Shown in pieces: positions 11,507 through 24,075 of a stretch of DNA of 64,000 nt. Origin of the DNA: Hysterangium stoloniferum (Eukaryota > Basidiomycota > Agaricomycetes > Hysterangiales > Hysterangiaceae); contig WHVD01000010.1 of the NCBI GenBank assembly GCA_015178975.1, forward strand, positions 434,001 through 498,000, in the 5' to 3' direction. Both the position numbers and the translations under genes were made by a program. Numbering within the stretch: position 1 is the stretch's first letter; every line of letters starts with the position of its first letter. The notes below the pieces were generated by a model. The model saw only the letters and a list, made by a program, of their open reading frames with translations, was not told where the DNA came from and ran no database searches.

Positions 11507-12208
11507 CAGTGCTTTGCATTATGTAAGGTGCGTGCTAGATTTGCAGGGAAATATTGCTGAAAATTGTGAACCTTGTAGCTCTTTCAATAATTGACCAATT
11601 GCCTTGTAACTTCATATATGTATTTTACTACTATATATCTAGTATAATTTGATGTTATAACTCCAAAATTTGACCTACAGCATGTTTCCCAAAATCACAG
11701 TCCATTTGAGCTTGCAAACCAATTCATGAGCCAACAGATGTGTCACTCCCAATGAGCTTGTAATATGCTGTTTTACATGTATCTAGGTAGTAAAAAATGA
11801 CAGCAGCTGGCTTTTGCAGTCAGTGGTAATGTGGTAAGTTTGCTGAGTAAATGCATACACACTACCCTCATACAGGTTTACAGCTGGTATTTAGACTACA
11901 AAAGCCTGGCACTGTCATTTTTTACTACCTATATATATGTAAAACAACATATCACAAGCTCATTGGGAGTGACACATCGGTTGGCTCATGAATTGGTTCG
12001 TAAGCTCAAATGGACTGTGATTTTGGGAAACATGCTGTAGGTCAAATTTTGGAGTTATAACATCAAATTATACTAGATATATAGTAGTAAAATGCATATA
12101 TGAAGTTACAAGGCAATTGGTCAATTATTGAAAGAGCTACGAGGTTCGCAATTTTCAGCAATATTTCCCTGCAAATCTAGCATGTGCCTTACATAATGCA
12201 AAGCACTG
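11507..12208. mobile_element. Foldback MITE, copy 2, inside the C2 3' LTR
   Basis: 702 bp, ends CAGTGCTTTGCATTATGTAA and complement, TA on both sides (11505-11506 and 12209-12210). The uninterrupted C2 5' LTR shows the empty site as GGCTTTAATAAGC, which confirms a TA duplication and gives the exact ends. Most differences from copy 1 are CG to TG or CA. No coding capacity. Confidence 0.9.
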
Positions 12209-14155
12209 TAATAAGCTTGTAATGAAAGTACTTGTGTCTCAATATCTTGTGTCAGTTAGTGTAGCACCTCCTGACAATATAGGTTTGGTGCTCTGGGGGG
12301 TGTATAGTGGTTCTGACACACATTAACCTCCAAATGCATGGTCCACAATTAGCATCTTCATATGAAAAGTTGCAATAATTTGTGGACTCCCCCTATAAAA
12401 AGGTGTGTTTCATCATCAAATTTAACACACCCCCTTGATGAAACACTTTTTTAATCCCATATCTGTTCAATTTCCTAATCCCATCATAGATCTGAACTTT
12501 TCCACCTTTGGTTTTGGTAATGCTTTGGTTAAGATATCTGCCAGCATTTCATCTGTTTGTAGGTAGATAGGGTTGATTGATTCCTTTTCTACCATGACAC
12601 ATAACCAGTAGTAGCATAGGTCCAGATGTTTCATTCGTCCATGATGTTCTGGATTCTTGGCTACAGTTAGTGCTGACTGGTTGTCAATGAAGAGTTTTGA
12701 TGGACATGGTGCCTTGTATCCCAATTCCTTTAACAGGTTCTGCATCCAACAGATTTCCTTCCCTGCTGAAACTGCAGCAACATATTCAGCTTCTGTGGTG
12801 GATAGTGTCACAATTGGTTGTAGTTTGCTGCTCCAACATACTGCTCCTGATCCCACTTTGATTATGTACCCTGTTGTTGATTTTCCACTGTCCTTGTCTC
12901 CACCATCACTAGCATCACTGAAGCCAACAAATAGATCTGTATGTATTTAAGGGATCAGGACCATATGTGAGTTTCATATCCATAGTTCCCTTCAAATATC
13001 GGAATAGGTGCTTGACGGCCTTCCAATGTGCTATACCAGGGTTTGAGTTAAACCGAGCCAATACTCCTGCAGTGTATGCAATGTCAGGATGGGTGGTAGT
13101 GGCCAAGTACATCATGGACCCAACTGCATTAATGTAGGGAATGTCACACATTTCATTCTGTTCCTCCATGGTTTTGGGTGACTGATCTGATGATAGTTTT
13201 GCCCCTGGATCCATGGGTGTACCCACTGTATGACAGTTTGACATCCCAAATTCCTGTAATTTGTTCAAGATGTACTGGCATTGTGATAGAGAGATAGTTC
13301 GCTTTTCTCAATCTCGTGTGATTTCAATGCTTAATAGGAAAGATGTAGGTCCTAGATCCCTGAGTTTGAAGTGTGTAGCTAACTCAGCTACAAAGTCATC
13401 CAGGACTTTTTCAGATGGTCCTGCAAGGGTGATGTCATCTACAAATATTGGAACAATGACTTTGATTCCATCTCGTTGATAGATATAGACTGATGGATCA
13501 GAATAAATCTGCTTGAAGTCCATTTTCTCTAGTACACTCTGCAGGTGTTTGCTCCAGAGATTGCTTGCCTGCTTGAGTCCATAGAGTGACTTGTCTAGTC
13601 TACATGCTGTATCTGGGTCTCCTTGATGAAATCCTTCCAGCTGGACCATGTATATTTCTGTATCAATATCACTGTTGATGAATGCATGTGATATGTCAAC
13701 TGATCGGAGGTGGAGGCCTTCTGCTGCAGCCAGTGCTAATACTAGATGAATAGTAGCATGGCGCATTGTTGGGGCAAAAATCTCTGTATAGTCAAATCCT
13801 GGTCTCTGGTTGTATCCTTTAGCAACCAATTGTGCCTTAAAGCATTCTATTGATCCATCTGCCTTTCATTTTACCTTGAAAACCCATTTTGATCCTATAG
13901 CTTTCTTTCCTGGTGGTAGCTTCATTATGGTCCAGGTTCCATTGCTAATGTGTGTGTTCATTTCCTCCAAGGCTGCCTCTCTCCATTGCCTTGCCTGTGG
14001 ACCATTTATTGCCTCTGTAAATGACCTTGGTTCAGAAATAATTGACACATGTGCCTCCTCCAATTCCATTTCATGAGTACTGTTAGAAGTGGTAGGATTG
14101 GGTTCCCAGGTTTTCCACCATTCATTAGGAGGTTTTATATTGCATGGAGGCTTTT

Positions 14156-14361
14156 GAATGGCAATTGGTCTATTATCTTCCTCCTCCTCATTATCTGTGA
14201 TCTGGGGGGGATGGTATGGCAGCATTGTCTTCAGGTTCAGATGCAGGGAATTCATGATGAATGGCAATTGGTCTATTATCTTCTTCCTCCTCATTATCTG
14301 TGATCTGGGAGGATGGTGTGACACCATTGTCTTCAGATTCAGGTGTAGGGAATTCATGATC
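14156..14361 (-). repeat. 103-bp tandem duplication within C2
   Basis: Two adjacent copies of a segment starting GAATGGCAATTGGTCTATTA and ending with GGGAATTCATGAT. They lie in the acidic linker between integrase and reverse transcriptase of C2, a stretch that tolerates length change. Confidence 0.8.
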
Positions 14362-16711
14362 CTCCACAGAGGCAGTTGGTAAGTCAGTTGGTGGATTATC
14401 TTTTTCTTCAACAACTGGACCCCCTGGAGTATAATCCCTAGTACTTGATTATCGTTCATCAAATTCAGCTCATTCACTGATCACTATCCTTCTTGTCACT
14501 GGGTTGTAGAATAACCATCCCTTATATACTTCAGGATACCCAATAAAGATGCATTTTTCCATGTGAGATCCCAAGCTTGGTCATTTGTCCTTTTGAATGT
14601 GCAAATATGCAATGCATCCCCAAACTCTGATGTGACTGATATCTGGTTTCCTTTTGTGTCAAATTTCATATGGTGTTTTGTCCTTGAGGGCAGATGATGG
14701 ACAGTGGTTCCAGATGTGTACAAATGCAGCCAGGCAGTATTCCTAGAAGTTCTTGGGTAGTTCAGACTCTGTTAGCATAGTTGTAATTCCTTCTGCTAAT
14801 GTCCTGTTTGCATGCTCTGCCATTCCATTTTGCTGAGGTCTATTGTGGACTGTATGCTGATGCAAGATACCATGTTTATTGGTGAATTCAATGAATGCCC
14901 TTGACATGTATTCTCCACCCTTATCATCCCTAAGTGTTTTTATTTTTCGTCCAAGGAGGTTTTCTGAAAATGCTTTGTACTGTTTGAATGCCCAAAAAAC
15001 ACCACTTTTGGACTTGATTGGGATGACATAATAGAATCTTGAAGCATCATCAATAAATGTGACCCAATAGTAGCATCCAGATCAGGATATTGTACCAATG
15101 TAGTGTACATCTGTATGTACCAACTCCAAAGGTTCATTGCAGTGATGTTCTGAGGAGGGAAATGGATTGGCATGCATCTTTCCTGCAAGACATGGTTCAC
15201 AAATTGGATCTGGTTTAGCCTTTGAATTGAGTACCAATCCTTTAACCATGTTTCTTCTCATTAGATTTTTTATTCCCTCATAGTGGTGGTGTCCCAATCG
15301 TCTATGCCATAGAGACAAATATAGAGGTACATAAAGTAGAGGACATGTGCACATTCTCCATTTTATTTATAATAGTCTTGCCATCCAAGTAGCCCACATT
15401 CTGATTGGTGATTGATGCAGTGAACAAAAGATTCCCATGGCGATTAAATCATATAGTTTTGGATGAAATGTGTACATCAAATTCTTTATGACGTGTGAGG
15501 TATAGAACAGCAAGAAGATTATTATGTAAAGCTGGAACATGTAATACTTTTGTGAATTCAACCTCCCGGTCAACTCTTCCATCAATGATTGGTTGAAAAA
15601 TAACACTCCCAACACCTTCAGAGTATACAATCCTATTGTCTGCAAGTTTGATTGGGGTTCTGTGTGGGGTATAGGTATGGAACCAGTTGTAGTGGGGTGT
15701 CATATGTGATGTGACCCCTGTGTCTGTGTTCCAATCATAGATGTTAGCTGAGGTTTCACATGCATCATGTTGTGAAAAGACACTTGCTTTTCCTGTCTGT
15801 TCCTCTACTTCCTCTATTTTTGCCTCTTCCATCTTGTTAGCACTGTTGCATGACTGCCAGTTGTGCTGTAGCTTTTCTTTATTCCTTGGCTTTGGACAGT
15901 CATAACTGAGATGCCCTTCCTTGTCACAATTATAGCAAACCATTTTTTGACGATGCTTGATGGGTGCTTTGGCCCTATTAACCATTTCTCCATGGCGATT
16001 GCGATTTAATTCTTTGCTTCTAAATGCCTGGAGAATAGTATTCTTGTCCAGCTTCTCCATGAGTAATAATGATGAGGAGAGGTGTGCATATTCATCAGGA
16101 AGAGCCTGGATGAGTGCCATGCATTGTAATTCTTCATCCAGCTTTTCAATTGTGAAGTCCTTTGGGCACAGGTTTTGAATAGTCCCCATTGCTTTATCAA
16201 TTCTGACACCCAAATCCATCAAAGACTCCTTTTCATCCTTTTGGATTGAGAATAGGTCATTATAAGCATTGAAGCGGGCTCCTGGTTTTTGTTGTAAATG
16301 TGTCCTTTCCAACAAGTCCCACATTTTGATTGGATCTTCTTCAAATCCCCAGAAATGCACCCTCTGATCATTTTCCACCATAAGATATATCTCTGCAGCT
16401 GCTTTCTCTGCTTTTGTTTCCCACTTCTTAATGTTATCACTGCCATTTATTGGCTTGATTTCTTTTCCACAAACAATCTTCCAATAACCCAACTTCATCT
16501 TCATCAACCATGCCTTCATTTCTCCAGACCATTCTGGATAATTTTGGTTGTTTAGTGGTTTGAATTTTGGTAATGAGTCTGAGGATGTCATTGTTGTCAC
16601 AGTGTAAGAAAAATGACAGGCCCAACAGACGAAAGTTGATTTGTTATGTCTCCAAATTCAAGTACTTTGTATAGTGATGTGTATTACAATTAGAAGCCGG
16701 GGCCCATATCC

Positions 16712-16983
16712 TATTAAAAATAGTATGAGTTGACTCTATTGCAATACACAATATACAAGGCTTTAATAAGCTTGTAATGAAAGTACTTGTGTCTCAATAT
16801 CTTGTGTCAGTTAGTGTAGCACCTCCTGACAATATAGGTTTGGTGCTCTGGGAGGTGTATAGTGGTTCTGACACACATTAACCTCCAAATGCATGGTCCA
16901 CAATTAGCATCTTCATATGAAAAGTTGCAATAATTTGTGGACTCCCCCTATAAAAAGGTGTGTTTCATCATCAAATTTAACAA
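16712..16983 (-). repeat. C2 5' LTR
   Basis: 272-bp LTR nearly identical to the two parts of the left LTR (11453-11506 plus 12211-12427). It contains CCCCTATAAAAAGG at about 16945-16958. Being uninterrupted, it serves as the empty-site reference for MITE copy 2. Confidence 0.9.
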
Positions 16984-17524
16984 TGATATGGGCCAGTTGC
17001 CTCATGACTGACTCCACTGCTTGCTGCAGGCTCCAGCATGTTGGGGGGCAAACCCCCCCAAACCCCTCCACATCAAGAACTTTTAGGTATGTCTGGGATT
17101 CATTGTTACTGTTAGGATCCCATCATTTCTGACTCCTGCAACTCATTTATCACTAGAAAACCATTGTCATCTCATTATCAGAGCCTCTGCCCATGTTGTT
17201 GCCCTTGTGGCACCCCCTGTCAAGTTCCGATGGGATCTCAAGTCCCACAGATTTTCCAGTAATATTCTGGGGAGTTTCCAGGGATTAGTACAAGGAGTAT
17301 CAGAATAATTACCAGAGTACTGGGATGGACTTGGCTTCAGCTTATGTACTGCACCCTCATACACTCATTTGGGTGTCCATATTTTGAGTTGATGGAATGC
17401 CTACAAGGAAGATGTAGATTCCGGAGTTCCCATGGGAGTTCCAGGAATCAAGTGGAAGATCTGGTGGTCCTGAAAAAAGCTTATATAAGGCCACCAGGGT
17501 GTCTTTGTCTTTTAACCTTTATCC
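16984..17524. other. LTR fragments, no gene
   Basis: A mosaic of LTR-derived pieces between C2 and G6. The shared Gypsy LTR-end motif (GGACTTGGCTTCAGCTTATG then TACTGCACCCTC) is at 17327-17360. It is followed by a segment (17355-17470) that matches, in reverse, the LTR fragment at 56050-56200. The last bases (TATATAAGG at about 17482 and CCACCATG at 17523) could be the promoter and start context of the accessory ORF that follows. Confidence 0.5.
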
Positions 17525-17527
17525 ACC

Positions 17528-18360
17528 ATGTCGTCTAACAACACAACTGCCTAATCCACCTTGGGACCCATTGGCATGCCGGGCCTAAATGAATTGTGAT
17601 GCAGGGTGCAGGAATGGGAAGAGCATCATCTGCGAGAAGAGGAGGATGCAAGGAGGGATGCAGAGATGTTGGCATCCACTGGGAGGGCTGAGAAGGAGCA
17701 AAGGAAAAGAGAGGAGTGGAAAAGGGCAGATGAAGCAGAGTGTTGGAGGGTAGCAGTTGCCACACTTGCAGAGGAGAAGCAAGAGAAGGCTGAGGCCGAG
17801 GTGAGGAAGGTAACAGTCCACAAAACTGAAATCACTGGGTGCTAACAATTTGGTAGTGTAAGGCCCCGAGTGTCATCATCTGAAGGGGAGGACAAGTTGG
17901 AGGGGCCAGAGGTGGGACTGTCATCCCCAAAGGTAAGTGGTTTTTTTTTTTTTCAGCCTACTAACATTGTCAAACAGAAGGCACATCAGGCCCCTGAAGT
18001 GGGGGCTGAAAACAACCCAAGGTGTGTTTGGTGTGCTTTGCACAACCAAATGTGCCATCACTGTGTTGGAGGCTGAGGGCACACTTGTGCAGAGTGTGCC
18101 AATTCAAAGCTTGGGTGTACCTGGCCAGCCACTGATGGGTGTTGGAGGGCATTCTAGAACACCTTACCGACACCCTTGAGGAGCAGAATTGGCTCCTGGG
18201 CATACTCAGTGCCACTCTGGCACAGGTTGAGGAGCATGTGATGACCATGAGGTACAATGGACATGCAATACAGATCTCACTTGAGATCTTGTCTGTGCAG
18301 GCAGGCTCTTTCTTGAGAGCATGGGGTTCCAGTGTCCAGGGTAGGGTTGCCGGTTGAAAA
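17528..18360 (+). pseudogene. Accessory ORF of G6, antisense to pol, paired-cysteine cluster (fossil)
   Basis: Plus-strand coding remains between the pol end and the missing 3' LTR, facing pol. A charged, probably coiled-coil stretch rich in E, A, K and R comes first (about 17590-17860). A T-rich interval with GTAAGT and TTTCAG follows at 17932-17956. Next come two cysteine triplets, C-x2-C-x5-C near 18020-18050 and C-x2-C-x5-C near 18085-18115. The same order is seen in the accessory ORF of G1 at 38430-39441. The cysteine spacing resembles fungal Zn2Cys6 clusters (C-x2-C-x6-C ... C-x2-C-x6-C), which is inference only. It is broken. Confidence 0.55.
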
Positions 18361-19238
18361 GTAAACCAATTCTTGTGGTCAGTTATAATGTCTACTGGAG
18401 ATGCTGATCCTTCCAGATAATGTTACCATGCCTTGAAAGCTTCAAATATCATGAGTAGTTCCTTGTCATGAATATCATAGTTGAGTTTGGGTGCCAAAAA
18501 GGTGTGAGACAAGAAGGCTACCAGGTGGACTTCACCATCAGTGTCCAAAATGGACAATATTGCAGCAAGTGCATAATCCAAGGCATCAATTTCCACAATG
18601 AGTTGAACATCTGGCTTCCAGTGCAACAAAATAGGGGCAGATGTAAATGCACTTTTCAATTCTTGGAATGCTGTGCAGCATTCCTTGGAGAAATTCATGG
18701 GGTGTCTTTACAAGTAAGATGAGTAAGTGGAACAGTAATTTTTGAGTAGTTGTGAATGAAACAATGATAACAATTGGCAAAGCCTAAAAAGGACTGAATG
18801 TCCTTAACTTTCTGGGGTTCCAGCCAATCTTGAATGACTTAAATTTTAGCATCATCCATGTGGAGACCATTGGGTCCCATCATGAAACCTAAATATTCAA
18901 CCGTGTCAACATCAAATGAACATTTTTACCATTTGCAAAAAGACCATGTTTTCAGAGTCTTCAGAGAACTTCATGGATGTGTTTATTGTGAAGTGTGGGG
19001 TCTTCAGAAAATATGAGGATGTCATCTACATAAGTACACAATGACATAGATGTTGAGGAGGTTGGAAAAGACATCATTGATAAAATGTTGAAAGACCAAT
19101 GGAGCATTGGTGAGACTGAAAGGCATCACTAACCATTCAAAAGAGCCATAACAAGTGTGAAAAGCTGTTTTCCACTTGTCACCTTCAGCGATCTGAACCA
19201 AATGATAGGCATATTTAATATCTATCTTTGTATAGAAT

Positions 19239-20046
19239 TGTTATGACTGGAATTCCCACCGGACTCTGGGCACTAAATTATACACACCCACGCCCTATAC
19301 ACACCCATTATCAGTTTACCGGAACTCCCACCGGACTCCGTACGTCAGACTTGTCTATGTTCATCTTCATTATATTGTGTTCAGTCACTGGAAAACCCAC
19401 CGGACTCCATTTCTGTCTATGTCCATCCTTGTCCCACACGTCAGTAGACCCCACTCACAAAACCCATCATCCCTCTAACTGAGCCCTGTTCCCATTTTAG
19501 TCAAATGACCTGTCACAATTCGACTCTGCTCCTGCTCCATTTCCCGTTATGGTTTATGATTTGTCACTATTTGGACTCCGCTCCATTCTGTCCTGTTCCT
19601 AACACCAATTTGGTGTTTACTATTCCCATTTTATGTTTTGCTCATTTCATTTCATCATTACTGGATTCGGTATGACATTCACTCCACGGTCTATTTAAAC
19701 TGGCAGATGTTGTACATACAATCCAGTCAGAAAATCAGCTTAGATTCCCCTCAGTAATCTAAGACATTTTCTGCTCTAAACTCCTACTTGAATCACACCA
19801 CTCACACTAGTCGGAGCCCACAGACTCCGGCACATCTATCTCTCTCACCTACTCAACTCACGACCCACGACCTCTGACCTATGACCCCTTGACCCACGAC
19901 CCCCACCTGGACTCCTCAGGATTCCCATCCGCCTGTCTGAAATTGGACAACATGATCTAGTGAGGGCGCAGCCTATAAGCTGAAGCCAAGTCCTACCAGA
20001 TATTCCACGGGTTTCTCCAGAGACCCATCCTGTACATATCCTAACA
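19239..20046 (+). mobile_element. Solo LTR of family G1 inside G6 pol
   Basis: 808 bp, TGTTATGACTGG...ATATCCTAACA, with a perfect target duplication AGAAT (19234-19238 and 20047-20051). It matches the G1 LTRs in reverse orientation. It contains a TATA-like TATTTAA at about 19691, then CAGTCAGAAAAT about 27 bases later. It also has the near-palindrome AACACCAATTTGGTGTT (19601-19617) and the LTR-end hairpin motif (19962-19997). It splits the G6 reverse transcriptase. Confidence 0.9.
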
Positions 20047-21437
20047 AGAATTGGGCCTTCCAAGGGGCATCAAGTAAATCAGAGATTAGTGGTAACTTAT
20101 CTTTCCAAGTGATCACATTGAGTCCTCGAAAGTCAATGCAAAGCCGTAGGGAACCATCTTTTTTCCAAATGAATAGAACAGGGGCTCCATGAGGAGATTT
20201 TGAGGGTTGGATAAATCCTATAGCCAAGTGTTCGTATCCAAGAATTCTCGGATACCCAATAGTTCAGACTGCAAGAGAGGATAAACTGGGCCTAAGGGCA
20301 GATATAAACCTTCTTCAATATCAATTTTCAAATTGTAGGGCCTGTGAAGGGCAAGTTGATCTTTTCATTTACTGAAGATGTCTGCAAATTCGTGGTATTT
20401 TTCTGGAACACCTTCCAAATCTGCAACAGGTTCAGCCACTGGGGTTGTGAAACAACTGGTGGTTTCATCAACTTTTAGTTTGAGGGAAAATGCTCAGGAG
20501 CCTTCCAGCTTGATGGCTCTCATAAAAGCTGTGGCATTTATTAGAGAGATGGAAGGCAGAGAGCTTGGATTTGCCATGGGGGCCAGAGATGCCATAGAGG
20601 CCATATCTGCTGAAACAGACCAGTCGTATCAGGTGCCGACAGGGTTTGGAAATGGATACTGCCCAATACCCAATCAATCAATGGATTGGAAAGGTTCCAC
20701 ATGGGAACTGAAGTTGGAGTTCACAGGCTTGCAAGATTATGGGGTTTGAGGTACCATCAAAAAATCAGAGCAGAATCAGATCTATTGCATAGGTTTTTAA
20801 CTGAAGTTTTTGGGAAAAACTTATATCTATGAAACAATGAGTTGAACCTGAATCTACAAGAGCTCAAAAATTGAGACTCCTGAGAGGCTCTGAAGTAAGA
20901 TTTACAAATAAGGAATTTGGATCATAAAAAGTGGACATGTTAAGATGACAATTCTCCGGATTCAATGCAACTCTCCAACTGCATAGAATCCAGAGAGTTG
21001 CTTAATCTTTTTTTGACTCGGCAGCCAGCTTAGCCGGTTGTGCAGTCATAGCCATATTGGCCAATTGGGTTTTTGTCACCTTCGGGCATGTGGTGACTTG
21101 GTGTCTGGGATCTGCACACAACAAACAAAGGTTGTTGTCCATTTGGCATTGCTTTTCTTGTGGTAGGAGCTTGCCATTGGAGCTGAGTTTGCCAGTAAGG
21201 TTGGGTTTGTCCTTGTCTTGAGACTTACTCAACTGTTTGCCTTTGCCTTTTTTGTTGTTGGAACCCTTGTTGTTGGACTTTGTATCAGAGTTTGAGTTGA
21301 TGGTATTGTTGGTGTTTTGATTTCCAGACTTGTTAGCATTCTTGTTGTCCAATGATTTTTTGTTCGATGGATTTTCTTGACTGATTTCCAAGCATTGTTC
21401 CCAGTATCAGGCATCCATGTTTTGGGCCTTTAGATGC

Positions 21438-22815
21438 TGTGAGATATCAGCATTATCTCATAATGTTCTTTTAATTTTCTTTGAATTACTTAATATTTTC
21501 TCGAATTCTTATTGTATTTTTACTATGTTTATTGTGAAAAATAGGCCTTATTCCTTTTAACTTCGCATAAATAATAGCATATATGGACTCATATTATGCT
21601 ATTATATCTTAGTTAATTTATTATAATTTGTAACTAATTATTTATATTTTATTTACTTAGTTATTACCTTTCGGCACCTTGCTGCAGCCTAGTTTGCGCA
21701 TTTTTGAAGTCATGTGACCTATTAGATAAGCCTCCGGTGTCGGATGTCACACAAGTCACGGATGTGACTACCCGAGTTACACAAGTCACGAATGTGACTA
21801 CCCGAGTCACACAAGTCACGGATGTGACTACCCGAGTCACACAAGTCACGGATGTGACTACCCGAGTCACACAAGTCACGAATGTGACTACCCGAGTCAT
21901 TATTAGATTCCGCCGACTCATCGTTTGCTTCCGTCCCGGGACCGCGGCCTTGAACCTTCATGTTCAAGCAAGAGGTTAGAACCCTTGTCTCAGAGAAGGG
22001 AATCACATGATAAACAAAGGGTCAATAATGAGTAGAATATGAGGTCATTATGATCTAACTAATGACCTCATAAACTAAATAGTTAGCTAATCATTGAGTT
22101 ATCAAAATGTATATAAGGAGAGCCAAGTTTCCAATAAAATCATCTATCACACACATATTTTACAGTACAGCACAGAAGCTTACCTCATCATCCTAAGGAC
22201 AATAATAGCCTTAGTCTGATACACTCACTGCAAGCACCTACACTTGCAGCATCTTGAATCTTTGTCAGCAACTCTTGGACTTAGCTAATCATCTAAGTTC
22301 CCCCAGCCTCACAGCTACCCTTTAGGCTTATTAATTAGATAATAAACCTAATAAGTATCCTTACTGAAATCCCTGCCAATACTAGATTACTCAAGGCCCA
22401 GCCCTAAGTTTATTGAATTAATCAAGTACAAGCACTCAAATAATCCAATACAATTTATTTTCTCTATTAATAAATTATTTAACACCTTGTTAAATAACTA
22501 TTAATAGTTACAAATAAGCATACAAGAATCCGAAGCTCTTATATCAAGTCTCTGCCAAGTTACTGCGCATATACTCAGCTTCCAGCCCCTATTCTCAACG
22601 AATAGTTCCTTTATTTGCTAAAAGAGTCATATATTGTTGTATTGAACCTTTCAATAATCAAAATAAGCATTAATTTGAGTTGTTTAAGCTTAATAGCGCA
22701 GCTCATTAATCTATCCGTATTTAAATTACTGGACCTTTGCTTATTTTATTGTTGAAGCTCTGTGACACTATAGCATATATTGAGCTATCTAAGAGAATCC
22801 CCTGAATACATTACA
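21438..22815 (+). mobile_element. Solo LTR of family L5 (1378 bp)
   Basis: TGTGAGATATCAG...CATTACA with perfect GATGC duplication (21433-21437 and 22816-22820), inserted in the G6 gag. It is AT-rich and non-coding, with a 5x30-bp minisatellite at 21748-21897. The direction of reading is inferred from TATATAAGG at about 22111 followed by a downstream A/C-rich region; the strand is uncertain. A second, cut copy is at 54132-54586. Confidence 0.9.
21748..21897 (+). repeat. Minisatellite, five 30-bp units
   Basis: Exactly five head-to-tail 30-base units based on CACAAGTCACGGATGTGACT plus ACCCGAGTCA. Each unit contains the inverted pair GTCAC(G)...GTGAC. The second L5 copy (54132-54586) keeps only remnants here (CTCAAGTCACTGGC), so the array expanded in this copy or was lost in the other. 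Confidence 0.95.
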
Positions 22816-23738
22816 GATGCATAAGTGGGAGAGTCTTCGGCTTACTGGTCTCCCCTTTAGAAACTTTGTCTTTGAGGTGGGATGGAAGGTTGGAGTAGAA
22901 CTGGTAGCAGAGAGCCAAATCACCCCAGTCATAACATGCAGTGAGGTTGTTGAACTGGACAATGTAGTTGGTGATGCATTGGATGTCTTTCATTTTGAGA
23001 TTAGAAAGCACAGCCTCAGCATTGCTGGTTTGGTCGTAGGGGCTGAATTTTGTTTTGAGTTCCTCAATGAAAGTGTCCCAATCATGGAGCCAATTGGGAT
23101 CATCAGAAGTGAGGCCAGAAAATGCAGGTTTAAACCAGGCTGCTGCAGAATCCTTGAGGTAAGAGAGCACAAAGTTTACCTTTCAGTCATCCATTGCAAA
23201 GGCAGCCAGTCGATCCTGAAAATTGAATAGACATTGCATAAGAAATGTTGGTAATTTCTTTGGGTTTGAGCTGGTAAATGGTTTGGGTTTATTGACTCAG
23301 GTTTGCACAGGTTCCTTTTCCTTGGTGTTGTTTTTCAAGAAGTTGGAAAGGGATCCCAAGGTACCTGAGAACAATTCCCATGCTTTATCAGGAGTGAATT
23401 CCAATTTTTGTTTTGCAGACTTCATGGGACCACTGGCTTGAGGTATAGACTGGTCACTGGCTTGTGTGGGAGGCCAATCATTATCCTCAGGTTTGGGTCC
23501 AGGAGCTGACTGATTGTTAACCCCTTCAGGTGCTTCAGATTCAGTGGCTTCAGGTACTTCTTCAGCATCGCCAGTAATTTCCATGAAGTGGGATTCTTTG
23601 GAGGGTTCTGGCTGGGGGGTTTTGGAGTAGCTCAGGCTGTATACAGGAATGGAGATTGGAGGGTGGAAGATTCTGCTTTGCCACTTGGATTAACATCTTT
23701 CTTCCTCAGAGGCATGATTGATGGAAATGTGAGTGTGA

Positions 23739-24075
23739 AATCAGAATATACTGTTAAGAACAGAAAACTGACTGATGTCAGTAGACCGACAGGGACTGAA
23801 CAGAAGGACTTGGCTTCAGCTTACATGCTGCACCCTTGCAAGTTACTGTCAGGTGTCCTTAAATTTCAGGCAGACAGGAAAACTAGTCCTGTCAAATAAT
23901 CCTCTCAGTAAGTCACCGATTGGAAGCTGAAGGATAAGTTGAGGGTTGGATCAAAGGGTTGGAGACCGAGAGTTGGAAGCTGAGGGTGAGCGAGTGCAAG
24001 CAGAGGTGGAGAGCAGGATATTTAGAGCAAGACTATGAGAGTTGTTTAGGGGTGTTCTGAGTCAATATTCTGATT
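23739..24075 (-). promoter_or_regulatory. G6 self-primer pair (predicted transcript start and primer site)
   Basis: Minus-strand LTR sequence AATCAGAATAT (complement of 24065-24075) lies about 28 bases after a TATA-like ATATATA (24103-24109). Its exact complement ATATTCTGATT is found two bases inside the LTR (complement of 23739-23749). The 11-base pairing is as in Tf1-type self-priming, where the first bases of the mRNA anneal to the primer site. Compare G1 and G8, where the pair differs but still matches. Confidence 0.7.

Larger units (their letters stand above)
11453..16983 (-). mobile_element. Ty1/Copia element C2 (fossil, both LTRs present)
   Basis: Bounded by LTRs at 11453-12427 (3', interrupted by MITE copy 2) and 16712-16983 (5'), with flanks atgct and atgat. 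In minus sense the LTR runs TGTTAAATTTGATG...TTTTTAATA. The primer site follows as GGATATGGGCCCC, and the purine tract AAGGGGGTG precedes the 3' LTR. Parts in order on the minus strand: full Copia gag with UBN2 domain and zinc knuckle C-x2-C-x4-H-x4-C (about 15449-16600), protease (DTGVTSHM), GAG-pre-integrase (LWHRRLGHHHYEG), integrase pieces, reverse transcriptase (13308-14477 region) and RNase H (12467-12856). It is broken, with roughly six or more breaks. It is closer to C3 than to C4. Confidence 0.9.

Noticed and set aside
17638-17850. Independent host gene for a Glu/Ala-rich coiled-coil protein
   Set aside because: Same position and plan as the accessory ORF of G1, so it belongs to the retroelement.
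21748-21897. CRISPR-like array
   Set aside because: The repeats are directly adjacent with no variable spacers, and the genome is eukaryotic. It is a minisatellite.
21704-21979. Repeat protein with ten-residue TQVTDVTTRV units
   Set aside because: Open frame created by a 30-bp minisatellite in a non-coding LTR; all neighbouring evidence is non-coding.
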